Both the position numbers and the translations under genes were made by a program. This document shows, one piece after another, positions 11,148 through 23,384 of a DNA stretch of 64,000 nt (its first letter is position 1; every line of letters begins with the position of its first letter). The DNA is from Globodera rostochiensis. Lineage: Eukaryota > Nematoda > Chromadorea > Rhabditida > Heteroderidae. Where the stretch lies: the NCBI GenBank assembly GCA_018350325.1, contig JAEVLN010000004.1:2852001-2916000 (forward strand). The letters are read 5' to 3'. Below the pieces are notes generated by a model that ran no database searches, was not told where the DNA came from, and worked only from the letters and a program-made list of their open reading frames with translations.

Positions 11148-13703
11148 TGCAAAATGTCGGGAAATTGGTCCAAAAAAATTTGCTTTACCTTCAAATGCGC
11201 AGGGACAGTTTTGTCGTCTTCGTCGCTTTTCACTGATAATGCCGCTTCGTCCGCTGGTTGGCCAACCGATCATGCCCAACGATACTGCTGGAGATAATCG
11301 TGCAGGACAACAGCAACAACGGCAAGTTTTCGTTGCGACAAATGGTCGGCATAAAGCGGCAGCGGCACGGGCAGACGACGCAGTAATGCAAAGGTACTGT
11401 AGCGGTTGGGTGTGTTGGTATTACTGTAGTCGATGGATGTGGGCGAGGTACTGTGGATGATGAGTGCCAATTCCAACAAGTTGTATTGGTTGTTATAAGT
11501 GTTGCTGGATGATGGCATGCGCCGTAGGATTGTGCGGCGCCAATTCGCGATACTGTCGAGGAGAGGCTATGGTAGAGCCATCGCGATGGGATACTGTGGC
11601 TTTTTGCGGGGGAATGCTTTTGGCAATTAACAAATAAGCAATTGGACAAAATGTTTAAGTTTCAATTTTTTTTTGTCAAAAAATGACTAAAGCAAACGGC
11701 AAAAAAAAGAAATGGTCGGAGTTGGGCCATTTGTCATTTTTTGGAGACATCGCAAATAAATGGCGTGTCGCTGCCGGGGATTAGACACTGCCAGCAGATT
11801 GGCATTTATAAATGAGGGGTTTGAGTGCTTAGTTTGGCAAAAAATGGATTCGGAATCCGGGAAACGAATTGGGCTAAAAAGTCCAACCACAAAATACTTT
11901 TTTGTTGCAAAATTATATTTTAATTGGGACGAAAAAAGTTTACAATTAAACCATAAATAGGTTAAATGTGGTTGATTGACACTGACAAAATGTAATCGTT
12001 TGGGTATTCGGAGACTTTTGGCCAGAAGAATTGATCGGATTGGCTGAAGAAATGGAGAGGAATTCGAAGGACAAGCAATTCGATGACGAATAAGCTGAAG
12101 CTGGACACCGGAGGGGGGAGGGGCTTATGTCCCGGGAGAGAATCAATAAATTGTTAGGCCTTCCGTTGGCCAATTTTTTGTCAAGATTTTACTTTTAGTG
12201 CAAGATACCTAACTTGGTATGGGGTCTTTAGGGAAATCGATGAAAGGCAAAAGCGGGGGGAGGGGGCTTTGAGTGAAAAGTCCGCCCGTCTAATTTTAAT
12301 TTTGAATTAAAACCAAAAACATTTGGTTTCTTGCGACTCATTTGCCATTGCCATTGCGTCTTCGGACATTTTAAGTTGAAAAAAAACTCGAAAATGGATA
12401 CAAAGTCGACAATGAGTGCTTTTCGAGCGAAATGCCTGCGGGGTGTAAATTTAGGGGAGAGTGGGAGAGGGGGAGGGGGGGGGGGGTGGGTGGGTCTTTG
12501 TTACTCGGGAGGGGGGGGGGGGGGGGGGGTGGGCGAAGAGTGTCGTTGTCCATTCACAAACTGCACCTTGATTAAATCCCCTCAAGGAAAAGGGAGTGAG
12601 ACAAAGATGAAGCCAGCCCGCCCGTGGCGAGCCTTCTGGCCACAGCGGGGGAGGGGGGGGGCGGGGGAGTCACTTCCCTTCGGCTGGCAATAGGAGAAGC
12701 GGCTGGCAGCAGCAGATGAGTTGAGAACAACTGTGTGATGAGTGGGGGAGGGGAATCGATTCCCCCCCCCGGCCCTCCTCCAAAAGTCTCAATGGCCGGC
12801 CGTGCGATGGAAAAGCCCCCCCCCCCACCCGCAAAGCCTTCCCATCTCCACGGACCAAAATGGCCCATGGAAAGAGGTGTCCCCCGAGGGGCCATGGAGT
12901 GGTCCTTTGAAGCGAAATGGTGGTAAGTCAACCCCATTTGGAGACAACTAACCAAAAGTTGACAATTTTTTATTAATTAACATTCGACCGCTTTTGATCT
13001 TATCAGGCAACAGAACGCGGGCGGTTTGAGTATACGGCTTAATCAAATTCATTCTCGACCAAGACAAGCTTCTCGGCGAATAGCGAGCGTCTCAAACCTT
13101 CAGCCGAGCCCAAGCCACGCGCTCAAAAACCTTTCTTTATTATTTCAAATGCTCTCCATTATGGGCGGGCGGGCACAAAGAAAATGTCGCCGGGGGGGGG
13201 GGAGTGAAAATGCCGAATCGAACGAACGGAAGGAAGCATGGGTCGTCCGTCGAAAATGGCGCCTCCCTTTTCCAATTCGATTGGCATTTTCCATTTTCTT
13301 CGTATCGCTCATTAAGGAAAACGATGTGTAAAAGTGCAAAATCAATTCTTTTATTGTTGAATTCCAATTCTGAAACAGTTAAATCGGACCAAACGGCACA
13401 ATTTAAAAAAAAATTTGCCCAGCTTTTGTCTTATTCTGATTCAATTCTAAAATCAAATATTTGCTAAAATGTTTAGGTGAAGTTACAGTAAACCGATGAT
13501 TCAAATTTTTGCGATAAAAAAAAAAATCAGAAATGCTGGCTTCTTCTTGCTCAAGTCCTCAGCATATTCACTTCGTCCCTTCTTGCTGTTGTTGACCCCC
13601 AACCACACTGTACTGGTTGTACGCGTTGGCCGTGTTGCCCTGTCCCATGGAACTGCTCATCCCTTGAACCTATTGACTCGGGAAGAAAGTTAGAGGGACG
13701 GAT
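11148..13703. other. Gene-poor spacer with poly-G tracts
   Basis: About 2.5 kb between two minus-strand genes. The part next to the receptor should carry its promoter and 5' UTR. The part at 12460-12840 is dominated by G and C runs (for example 12474-12486 and 12512-12529), which create Gly- or Pro-rich reading frames on both strands that I do not take as genes. No RNA gene was recognised. Confidence 0.5.
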
Positions 13704-14406
13704 TCAGTACCCTCCCCCCCCCCCCACCATTGACGTGGCATTTCGGCAATTTTCACAAAAGCACGGCGTTTCGACCATTTGTGCACGTGGAAACTGCGGA
13801 AATTGGGGAAATTGCCAGGCGGCCGCGTTTTGGCCAAACGGAAACGGCGGGGCGAAGACGCGTCGCATTTGCTGAAAAAACGACGAATTTTTCAGTCCTA
13901 AGGACAGAAAACCTCCGCCATGGATTGCTGGAACTGTTGCTGTTGGCGTTGTGAGGCCGAAAGGTACTCTTGCACCTTGGCCTCCTCCTCTGCGGTCGCC
14001 TTGCGCGGTTGCCCCCCGTTGTCGGTGATCATGCCATTCTGGAAATGCCCGATATGAGAGCTCTTCCTAATCCATAATTCTCTATGATTATTGAGAAATT
14101 GGTGAATCCAGGCACCCCCCCCCCACAGCCAAGTGAAGTTCTCCCCAACCAACTCACATGGTACACGCATCCGTTGTTGACCAGAGTTAGTTCATGGAAA
14201 CTGGAGGACTGCACCGCTGGCTGTTGACCATCACCGGATGTTGCGGACGCGTCGTCGTCGGCGGCCGCTGACTGCGCAGGCGCGTCCATTACCGTCGTGG
14301 CGTCCACGGGTTGGCCGCCGGCGTAGGGCCAAAACGCGCCGACGCCGACGGCTAACAACGAAATGAGCAGAAGCGCGGAAGAGAACAATGAATAGCAGCG
14401 GTTCAT
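13704..14406 (-). CDS. Secreted protein with pepsin-inhibitor-3-like domain (copy A)
   Basis: Three exons (14158-14406, 13913-14038, 13704-13871; introns of 119 and 41 bases) give 180 residues. A signal peptide opens it (LLLISLLAVGVGAFWPYAGG), then a low-complexity Ala/Asp/Gln stretch. The domain starts NNGCVYH, is split by the first intron, and goes on with NGMITDNGGQPRKATAEEE and KVQEYLSASQRQQQQFQQ. The third exon gives VFAPPFPFG, a Gln/Phe/Pro stretch, TPCFCENC and a short poly-Gly tail. The order GC-Y, then DNG, then a charged helix ending in Gln, and the Pro..FC tail, matches the Pepsin-I3 repeat of Ascaris PI-3, which inhibits aspartic proteases in the extracellular space. That inhibitory role is inferred, not shown. 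The poly-G run in the last codons makes the exact C-terminus uncertain. It is the 3'-most of three tandem paralogues. Confidence 0.78.
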
Positions 14407-15986
14407 AATGACTGATCAGACTTTTATAAGTGATCGGTTGATGGTAACTTTCTCTATAAGTAATTACTAATTACGTCAGATTCTGTCCAATCAAATTTTA
14501 ACCTATTTATTGTAAATATTTAAACAAAATTACTGAGAATGAACAAAATGATTAGTCGTCTTCGAAAAAACTGTAAATTTTAATTTTCCAAGAATAATTT
14601 TGTTTTTTTATTTAGGTAATGGCCGCAAGGCAAATTGAGTAAAAATTCTTTTGAAATATTCGAATTTTGGCCGATTTGTACACAAAAACAACAAATAAAC
14701 AGGCGACAAAAAGCGGGGGTTGGGCGACCAAACGACGCCCGACGACAGCAGAAATAAATGAGAAATGTGTGGGGGCAAATCAATTCGTTTCTGTGCAGAA
14801 TTAAACAAAAATTGAGCACAAAATCCGCCAACGGTTGGAAGAAAAACTCAAATTTCTTGTAAATAAATTTAATGCCCAATTTTTTTTTTTAGAATTCAGT
14901 CCCATTTTTGCTTAGGCAAGAGCAAATAAAGGCGCCCAAAATGCAATTATTTAGCGAACTCGAAACAGGAATTGTTGGTGACCAAAGATTTTGAAATCGG
15001 CGAGAAATTTAATGGAATTGGCCAAATCAAATAATTAATTAGTTTCAATTTGACAGTTCGAAGTTGGCGTAAAATTAATTTATTTTTAATTTCATTTGAT
15101 TTATTCACATATAAAAAGAATGTGCACTTTCTGAAGGAGTACATCGACGACTTGCACAATAAAATGGGAATGAATTGAATGAATGAATATGTCCAAGCCG
15201 TCCCCCAAATGAATAAACTGCGCATATTCGGGAGGGGAGGGGAGGGGAAACATTTCCATTTTAATGTTTGCTCAGCTCCTTTTGCCAACTCTAAAAATTG
15301 TTATTTTTGTTTTGATATGTTTTTGTAATTTCCAATAATTCTTTTTAAAAAATAATTTTGAAATAATCTTTTTTTATTCCAATAGCTTTCGGATGAATTA
15401 AATTGTTTAGGGTTAAAAGTTTATCAAATTCCCGAATATTCAATCTTCAACATGACTTTTGTGTGATTGAATGCGCAAATTTGGAAATTGTTGACCAAAG
15501 TTCGCCTCCGCCGCTCACAAAAGAAATAATCAATTTTTTGTCGTCGCCGCCGTCGTTGACTCATCAACCAAAAAAGCGCCAAAAAAACGATAAAACTTCA
15601 CACTTTTTGAGAGCGGTGCAAACACTTCAAAAAGCGGAGTTTAATTAAAATGGACATTCGTTTAATTTAATCGTTTCAATTACTATACGCCGCTTTTCAT
15701 CTTTCTGTCCGCGAAAGTCTACCGTTTGTTGCCCCTCAAGTGCTACCGTAACATATAGGTAAATGTATTTGATGATTTAGAGAATATACGGTAGTATACG
15801 CACAAATTTTTCTCACATTTATTTCTGAAATTTTTCTTAAACAAAGTCCATCGGAATCAATTTAAAACATAATTGGCCATTTCAAAGGCAACCCTTCCGT
15901 CGGATCACACACAGTAAACACTTAAACATTATGTACGGTAGCCGTTGACCCTTTCCTTTCACTGCACCGATGCCGCCGCATTTGCC
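14407..15986. other. AT-rich spacer between copies A and B
   Basis: About 1.6 kb upstream of copy A. It should contain its promoter. A GGAGGGG run lies near 15232-15246. Short frames here lack recognisable domains. Confidence 0.5.
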
Positions 15987-16707
15987 TCATTTCTCAGAAC
16001 AAGTTGCCTTGGAGCAGAAACATGGCACCTGAGGGGAGGGGGGAGGGGGACGGAACAGCTCCAAAAGTTAGACAATTCATTCCCCTCATCACCGACCTGC
16101 GGCAACTCCAGCATCGGAACCGGTCCCTGCGACCCTCCAAACGGAAAGGGCGGGGCGAACATCGACTGCATCTCCTGCTGGAACTTCTCGGTGGCTTGCT
16201 TCGAGTCGCGCAAGTACTTGTCGAGCTGAACGCGCTCTGCTTTGGTCATCGCACGCGTTTTGCCATTGTCCGTCACTTTATCTTTCTGTGTTAATACGCG
16301 GAGATGAAATCGGAATCCGGCTAAGGTTCGAACTTCGAACGACGGCCAAATCAATCAAATTTCCCGATACTATTCTGAATCAAAGCATTCACTTTTTTAG
16401 TTTAAAATCATGAAATGGACATTTCGATACTCGGGTGAGTCGAACCCTCCGGCGCTGTTGCTTATTAGGGGGTTCAAAGTCTCAAACGCCCAACCAAAAT
16501 CCTCCTCCCCGTTGATGCCTTCACGGCACTCACGTGGTAGTAACAGCCATTGCCGGAAATCACTTGGCCGTTGACCACATGAACGTTGCCGTCCACGATG
16601 ACTAAGTTGCCGCCCTCGAGGACCGTGGCGCGTCGTGAACGTGGACTAAACTGAATGCTGGAGGCGATGCCCAGCGAAATGAGAAGGAACATCAATTGGC
16701 ATTTCAT
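15987..16707 (-). CDS. Secreted protein with pepsin-inhibitor-3-like domain (copy B)
   Basis: Exons 16534-16707, 16097-16285 and 15987-16028 give 134 residues in one frame. The first exon carries a signal peptide (MKCQLMFLLISLGIASSIQF), a basic SPRSRR stretch that could be a processing site, and ends GNGCYYH at exactly the same point and phase as copy A. The second exon gives KDKVTDNGKTRAMTKAERVQ and a charged helix ending FQQEMQSMFAPPFPFG, shared with copy A. The short last exon reads VPCFCSKATCSEK and stops. Conserved cysteines (GC, CFC, C) suggest disulfides in a secreted inhibitor-like fold. Family assignment is by motif order to nematode PI-3-like repeats; the target protease is unknown. 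Confidence 0.78.
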
Positions 16708-17447
16708 TTTGGCTAAATCTGATTGAGAACGCGGACGGTAGGTAGAGATTATCGACACTTTCCGAGAAAGCGGAATTTGTGGATACCGGACATGGGTAAG
16801 GATTCCCCAGTTTGTACGGATTATTCGTTTATAAATTTGTAGGGGAGGGGGGGGGGATTTATGTCCACGCATTGAAAATCCGATGTTTTTATGGCCAATG
16901 CTGGGCAAGTAGCAGAAGGCGAAGAATGGAACGAATAACGCGCCCAAATGTCAACACGCACGATTAAGACCCCCCCCCCCCCCCCCCTCCCGTCAATTTG
17001 GCTCAGAAATGTCAACAACAATTTGTTTTTATTAAAAATGGGGCTGATGGAATGAGAAAAGAATGAATCGCTGTTGAATTCCCTCTGCAAAACGTTCAAA
17101 TGATGAATAATAATGGGCGTGTTTAATGGCGACAATTTGCTTTAACAATTTTAATCACTTTTGTAACAAAGGCCTAAGGTCAATGTTAAAAGTTTAGAGA
17201 TCAACAGTTTCTAACAATTTCATAAATCTTTTTTTTTGTCAGATTTATCACAAATGGCTCTGGAAAAAGGCGAATTGTCCAGATTCAGAAACAGAAGCTT
17301 TTTGAATCAATTTTTTAATTTCATCCCAACTCATTTTCTTAACTTCGCGAATTGAACCACTCTCTTTCCGGAAAAAGCCTCGAAAAACTATCAAAATATG
17401 TAGGTAGATCGACGGCACCCAAAGCTGATCTTTGATCCATCCAACAT
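16708..17447. other. Spacer between copies B and C
   Basis: About 0.74 kb, with G/C runs at 16842-16857 and 16970-16987. It should carry the promoter of copy B. A reading frame starting near 17518 resembles a signal peptide but overlaps the last exon of copy C in another frame and is not called. Confidence 0.45.
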
Positions 17448-18128
17448 TCAGTCGTCAGAAGCAGCTTCATCATCACCGCCACCGCCGCCGCCACCGTAAC
17501 TTTGGTCAGTCTGTCCATTGACGCGAAAACATGGCGCTTCCGGCAAGCGGAGCTGCGGTGTTTGTCCAATGTTTTGCTGAACAATTTATAAAAATAATAA
17601 GGCGTAAAAATAAATAATTTTGAATAATAATTAATTACCCGACAATGTTTAAATTTTCTGTGAATTCTTTTTTTACCATTACGCCCACCCCAAATTCCTT
17701 AAACGGCGCTGCCACCGCGCGCATCATTTGGCTCTGAAATTCCTCCGTAGCACGCGCAACCGCCGCGTGATAATTGGCCAGCTGCTGCTCCTCGTCCGGC
17801 GTCATTCGCCGCGAGTGGCCCTCCCCATCGCTGATTATGCCGTCCTGTGCCATGCAAAAATGGTAGGGCGTTGACTTCAACGGCTATTCAAAACCCCCCC
17901 CCCCCCCCCGGGGGTCTAAAATATAAATCCGAATTTGAAAGGACAGACTTTCGAAATGATTTATTTGACTATAAACAACAACTAAAGCTACAAAGAATAA
18001 TTAGGCCATTATTATTGTACATTCACGCTGTATTGGCATCCGCGGGTTGCCAGTTGGACATCGACGGCACCGATGGGAAAGAGTAGCGCGGAAATGATGA
18101 AAACAAAAAAGGACGATTGGAATAACAT
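17448..18128 (-). CDS. Secreted protein with pepsin-inhibitor-3-like domain (copy C)
   Basis: Exons 18027-18128, 17677-17844 and 17448-17576 give 132 residues. The signal peptide is MLFQSSFFVFIISALLFPIG. The first exon ends TRGCQYS, the same exon border as in the two downstream paralogues. The second reads DGIISDGEGHSRRMTPDEEQ, then a helix ending EEFQSQMMRAVAAPF. The third gives LPEAPCFRVNGQ and a Gly-rich, acidic tail. Only one Cys of the CFC tail motif is kept. A C16G5 run sits in the first intron. This is the most diverged of the three. Confidence 0.75.
17894..17914. repeat. C16G5 run
   Basis: Sixteen C followed directly by five G, in the first intron of inhibitor copy C. It can form a GC hairpin. 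Confidence 0.9.
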
Positions 18129-18796
18129 TCTGAAACTGATGACAAAACAAAACCAATCTTATAAACAAGAAGCAGCCAACTTAATTTTAGAGCAATTAGA
18201 AATAGTGCGGGCGGATGATGAAAGGTGGAAGGGGGGGGGGGGGTCGGAGGCAGCAAGCATTTCGAATTGCGATTACCAACCGCATAAGCCATACACACAA
18301 ACAGATGAGCAAACAAAATCCGAAGAAGCGTCTTTTTTGACAAATGACGCATCAAAAATTATAGTAATTTAACAAAAATATTTTTTTCAATTCAAAAAAT
18401 CAAATCCCCACGTTTTGCAATTTACGAAATCCAAATTTATTGCATTGAAACAGCAGCAGCGACGAAATGTTAGTACTGTTTATGCGCAATTGAAAACGAC
18501 AAAATGTCGTCCACCCGCGTGTCAAAGAAATGCCACCAGCAACAGAACAACAACAAAACAATAACAACAAAAATTTCACAGGGAAAAAGTCAGTTTCCGC
18601 GTGTTTTTGCAAAAAACAAAACAAAAACGGAGGAGGAGGAGGAAAGAAAGACAGCAGCGGATGAGTGAGTGTAGGAGAAAAGCCTATAATAGGAATAATA
18701 ACAGTAAATTAGTGACAGGGTGATGAATGTAAACATTTCATCAAAATTTACGCAGAGTCCGTTTTACGCACAGATTCATTAGTCTCCTCAATTCGA
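18129..18796. other. Spacer upstream of inhibitor copy C
   Basis: About 0.67 kb between the 3' end of the deubiquitinase gene and the start of copy C, both on the minus strand. A G run (18231-18243) and A-rich stretches are present. No gene was recognised. Confidence 0.5.
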
Positions 18797-21700
18797 TCAG
18801 TAAATGCGCTCGTAGAACAACATGTAAGCCTGCAATTGCTTTTTAGCACTATAATACGGCGATATTACCCAATTACATAACATTAAGACACCACCGACCT
18901 GAGCATCCAACACTTCCTCAACCCTGGCGGCCCTCACATGGGAGTCGGAGCAGCAAAACCATTTTGATTGACTTTTGGCAGCGTCCAGAGCTTGTTGTTC
19001 AAATTCCTGCCAGGGATCAAAATTAAAAATTGAGTGGTCGGTCGCAATTTTTAGTGTTGTTGTGGGAACAACATCGCTTTTTTTATCTTGTAAGTACTTG
19101 TACCTATCCGCCCCGTCAACCGAACCTGCTCTTGAGTGATGTGTTCATGTTCTTCCTCCGTTATTGTGCCATCGTCATTATCACCACCACTTGCACCATC
19201 GTCGTCGGCTTGCTGATGTTGTTTGTTGTCGTCCAGTACAAGACTGTGCAGCTTTTCAGCCAATCGTTCAGCCCGATCAGTGAACGATGATGAGGATGAT
19301 ATGGTTGAAGAGGAAATGCGCGTCTGAGAAAATAAAGTTTTAAATGACTTAATTATTTAATAACGCATTTTCTTCATTCAAAATCTTCCATTATTTAAAA
19401 AAAAAACTATGTCATAGATTAATTTGAAGTTTTAGAGCGTAAATAAAAAACTGTTCCCAAATTTTTGTCTGAACATTTTCGTCTCCCTCGAGAATATCAC
19501 TGACCATCTCGAACAAACCGTCCGTCCGTTGAACATCGCCGTCATCTGCGTCTGGATAACGTCCCACATATGCGACGTAATGACCGCCGCTCATTCCGCC
19601 GGCGTGTGATACGACACCGCAGAGACGGTAAAGCACTCGATGTTGGTCAGGACAAACTCGCTAAAACGATAAAAAACCGTTCAAAATGAATATTATTCCC
19701 ACGGGTAATTTTTCGTAATTTGCTTTTTTTTTTGCCTCAATTCACTTACATTCACATTCCGACTGCAAAAGGGCGCCAGATTTAGCAGCAATGGGAAACG
19801 AACATCCCCATTAAATTTGCGCACGGTACGGCCAACCTGTGGGGATTGATTTTTAATTTGTTTTTGAAAATTTATTATTTATTAAAAAGCCTAATCCAAA
19901 CGATGCTTATTTGTTAGAGAAATACAGTACAAATCCGGGTTTCCAGTGCAAACAACAAGTAAGTATACCTGTTCAAAGCGTTTAAGATGAAGTGTAAGCA
20001 CAAGCGGAGGTGACAACACTTGGTATTGCTTCAAGGCATTCGCTGGTGGTGGGAGTGACGGCTAAAGCTTCGAAAAATTAAAAATTCAAACAAATGAAAC
20101 GGAAATGGATATTAATTATTCGTTAAATAAGAGAAAATGTCCTACGCGTCAAATAGCATATTAAAGCCTGGAGGGAATAAAAAGTATGGATTTCCATATT
20201 TACCCAACCCTCTGTCGTCGATGCCAGCAGCACAAATATTGACAGATTTTGCGGGTGAAGCGGATTGCCCACCGAAACACCCTCCGACACCACTTAAGAA
20301 TAAAACTCTGTGGGTGTTACGACTCCGTCGGAGGGGGGGGGGGGTATCCACGTTTCTCCCAGCCTTCGATTGGGTAAAAACATGCAACTTAATAACTTAT
20401 GTGAGGAAAAACTCAGAAACAAAACATTCAACCCAAAGGCAAATTCCCTGCCCGGGAACATTTACTATTTCTCAAGCAAAACACCCCGCCGAGACGTACC
20501 TCTTCTTCTTTCTTTTTCTGCTGTTGTTCAGCGTCCAACTTCTTCTTTTTCGCCGACGCAGCGGCAGCTTGTTCATTGCATTTTGCGCAGCGGTAGGCAT
20601 GCGTGTCGCTGCGCAACACTTCAACAACGGTGAACAAACGCAGGGCGTCGTGAACGGAGGGGACAGCATCGGCCGACGAGTGCGCGGTGTTCCTGTCATT
20701 TAACAAATCATTTTAATTTATTATTTCCAAAGCAAGCGAAAGAACCTTAAATAACAAGCAAATTGCGCTAACTCGGCTTCTTTTGAAACTGTCAGCTTAC
20801 AAAAACCAAACCAAAAAAACCCTATATAAAATAGAAGCAGAAGCTTGAGCTCACCATTTATTCCTGAAACCGTTGATGACGGTACTAGCTGCCGCTTTGA
20901 CCGGCAGTGACAAGTCGAAGAAGGGTTCCAATGCCACCGAAACATTGTTGCAACGGCCGCACGTGATGGTCTGCTGAAGAGTGCCGCCGTAGATGGTGTC
21001 CAGCATAGGGCGAGCAGGTCCATCGAGCAGCGCTAAAAGTGTTGCAATTTACAAAAATAAACACAAATCTTTAGTTTTTCCAAATTAAAAAGAACAGAGA
21101 CGACACTAAATATAAAAAATAGGCATTTCCCCTTTTGTTTTTTTTTCTAATGGTTCGTAGACAAAAGCTTCAAACTGATGGGTAAACAACAAGGCCAAAT
21201 TTTCACCTCGACAGACGAGCCGTCGACCGTCCGTTTCATCATTTTGGTTGGGCAAAAAGGCACGCTGAAAGCGGGCGAGTTCTTCCTGTCGCAACGCGTT
21301 CATCAAATAGTGGAGCAGCTCGTGCGCGTCCTGCTGGGCCATACCACGGAAGCGGGGCACCCTGACAAAATAAATCGAATTTTTAGAATACAAAAGTCAC
21401 AAAAGTTACGGAAATCCTACTTTCTGCTGATCTGGTCAAACAGAGCGACCGGGTTTGGCCGATTCGTCTCTTCGCTGTGGACATTTTCGGCGAGTTTGAC
21501 GAACGCCCAGAAGGTTGGCATTGGGAAATCTTGTGGCAAATGCACCTCCAATTTCGGCACCTGTAAAACTATCGGTTTAATTTCCAAATTGCCGTTTTCA
21601 AACTAACTTTAATTTCCTTGTCGCCTACTCGGGCGGTGAATGGAGCAGGATTGACCACGGTTTGGCTTGGCGAAGACACAATGTCGAAATAGTGCCGAAG

Positions 21701-22189
21701 AAGCGGCCAACTGCTCAGCAGGCACTGCATGGTGGAATTGAAGAAGCACGTGTTGCCCAAGTTGGGCAAACCCTGAAACGCCATATTGATAAAAAAAAAA
21801 TGGCGAACTTGTGCAAATTCTTTTTAATGATAAACGAGAAATTTGTTTCATTTTTCAATGAATTTTTTCCTTTAAACCAAGTCTGCCCCTCCCATCCACT
21901 CGACCTTTGGTGCCCGCATCATCGGCGCGTTGTTTTTAGCCTTCACTTCCGCTATGGTCGGTTGGTCTTGACATTGTGCTGCGTGCACTTGCTGCACCTG
22001 CACTTCCCTTTGTGGTTGTTCAGCCGCTGGCGGATTGGCCTCCGGCGGAGACTCCGTTTTTTGCCGCTGACGCGTGCGCTCCTCGCGCTGTTTGGCTTTT
22101 TTGCTTTGTGTTTTTTTGCCGTTGGCTCCGCCGTTTTTTGGGTTGGTATGCTTCGCGCGCAGCGTTACACCGCGCTCTTTGTGGCCCAT
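18797..22189 (-). CDS. Ubiquitin-specific protease, USP16/USP45-like
   Basis: Cysteine protease that removes ubiquitin. The first exon (start 22189) is a Lys/Glu/Gln-rich leader (MGHKERGVTLRAKHTNPKNG), ending VEWMGGADL. The Cys box GLPNLGNTCFFNSTMQCL begins at 21772. Then come PKLEVHLPQDFPMPTFWAFV, the QQD box VPRFRGMAQQDAHELLHYLM (21340-21380), LDTIYGGTLQQTITCGRC (20850-21015), zinc-site CAKC (about 20580), LKQYQVLSPPLVLTLHLKRF (near 20010), KFNGDVRFPLLLNLAPFC, and the His box VVSHAGGMSGGHYVAYVG (19560-19620). The last exons give KWFCCSDSHVRAARVEEVLD and AYMLFYERIY. Acidic, low-complexity inserts lie before the Cys box and after the His-side exons. The N-terminal ZnF-UBP domain of vertebrate USP16/45 is not seen upstream. 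The gene stands head-to-tail 268 bases from rpl-13. Confidence 0.9.
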
Positions 22190-22457
22190 TTGATAAATCT
22201 GGTGAAAAACACGCCTTTTAAAATTAAAGGCAGACCAGACTATTGACCTCAGACAGATGCGAAGTTTCCGATTAATCTCTTCAACCTTATGGCTGAAACA
22301 AAGTAAAATGTCACTGCCCAAGTGAAGAACCAAAAAAAAAATTGCATCGAATCCGCAACAATATGCATATAATTTAAACAATTCGTCCATCACTTAACAA
22401 CAACGAAAAGCAACAATTGAAACGGCCATTGATCCCACATAAAATTCAATCGTTTGA
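22190..22457. other. Spacer between rpl-13 and the deubiquitinase gene
   Basis: Only 268 bases separate two minus-strand genes. The short same-strand gap could reflect an operon with trans-splicing or simply close packing; no spliced-leader acceptor can be proven by eye. Confidence 0.4.
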
Positions 22458-23384
22458 TCAACGTCCTTTGCCAAGTCCATCGTCCGCCGCCTCCTTGGCC
22501 TTCTTTTCCCGCTTGCCCTTCAGTCGCTTGTCCGCCCGTACGCGGCGCTGGTGACAGTAAGCGGAGAATTTTTTCATCTCTTCGGTGATCGGCTCAGCCT
22601 TCAGACGTCGCTGTTTCACCACAAGCGGCATCACCACAGAGCCAGACATCTGTGCGGCCAGCTTCATCTCTTCGGGCTGCAAATTATTCATTGTTAGAGA
22701 TTTCAGCTAAAAAAATTCAAATTTTCTTACACTGCTGTCACCCTTGTTCGGCTTGTTCAGCTTCTTCGGGAAGATGATCAAGCGCGATCGGTACTCCTTG
22801 AGGCGCGCAACATTTTTCTGAACCAATTTAGGTGTCAACATTATTGGATTTACAATAGGGTTGCACAAGAGCGGTTAAACCGGTATTGAAGTGTGCAACC
22901 CTAGTTTAATACCATAAATTCTTCAAAAAAGCAGAAGCCTATCATTTGGCTTGAATATAATTGAATATGGACAAACAGAACGCACTTTAAAAAGTCAAAA
23001 TGCAAACCTCAATGGACTCCAAGGATCGATTGGCACGGCGCGGGTCAACAGCAATTCCCAGCGATTTGGCCTCGTACTTTCCCATGCCGGACCGCTTCAG
23101 TTCCTCCAGCGTAAAGCCGCGGCCCAACCGGCACTTTTTGTTGTATCGAATGCTCGGGCAACGCACAATCGGACGCAGCAATCCGCCAGCCGGGCGCGGC
23201 GCCAGACGTGCCGCCTTAGTAGCGCGCGCCGCGCGACGGCGTTGCTTGCGCGCTGGCTGATTGAACCAGGTCTTAATGCGACGCTGCCAATGCTTGTGGA
23301 AGTGGGCGTTTGGAAGCTGAAAGATTGCAGAATAAAGACTTTCTGTTTAGACAAACAAACCATGTTGTTCCCGCGTGGAGCCAT
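22458..23384 (-). CDS. rpl-13: 60S ribosomal protein eL13
   Basis: Structural protein of the large ribosomal subunit. Exons 23361-23384 (MAPRGNNM), 23008-23316, 22731-22817 and 22458-22676 give 212 residues, in line with eL13. Hallmarks are [20 protein letters not shown] right after the first intron, [64 protein letters not shown] and the end part [20 protein letters not shown]. All splice sites are GT-AG. The second intron holds a hairpin (separate entry). Confidence 0.97.
22857..22902 (-). other. Stem-loop in rpl-13 intron 2
   Basis: AGGGTTGCACA at 22857-22867 pairs perfectly with TGTGCAACCCT at 22892-22902, with a smaller CGGTT/AACCG inverted repeat in the loop. Ribosomal protein introns often host snoRNAs, but clear C/D or H/ACA boxes were not found. 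Confidence 0.6.

Noticed and set aside
11230..11649. 139-codon minus-strand frame upstream of the nicotinic receptor
   Set aside because: Lacks any motif and lies in the likely promoter or 5' UTR region; Thr/Ser/His-rich by composition.
12331..12955. Overlapping open frames on both strands rich in Gly or Pro
   Set aside because: They are produced by long G and C runs and have no motif, splice pattern or composition of a real protein.
17339..17584. Frame with a signal-peptide-like start near 17518
   Set aside because: Overlaps the third exon of inhibitor copy C in another frame; that exon is supported by paralogy (APCF tail), this frame is not.
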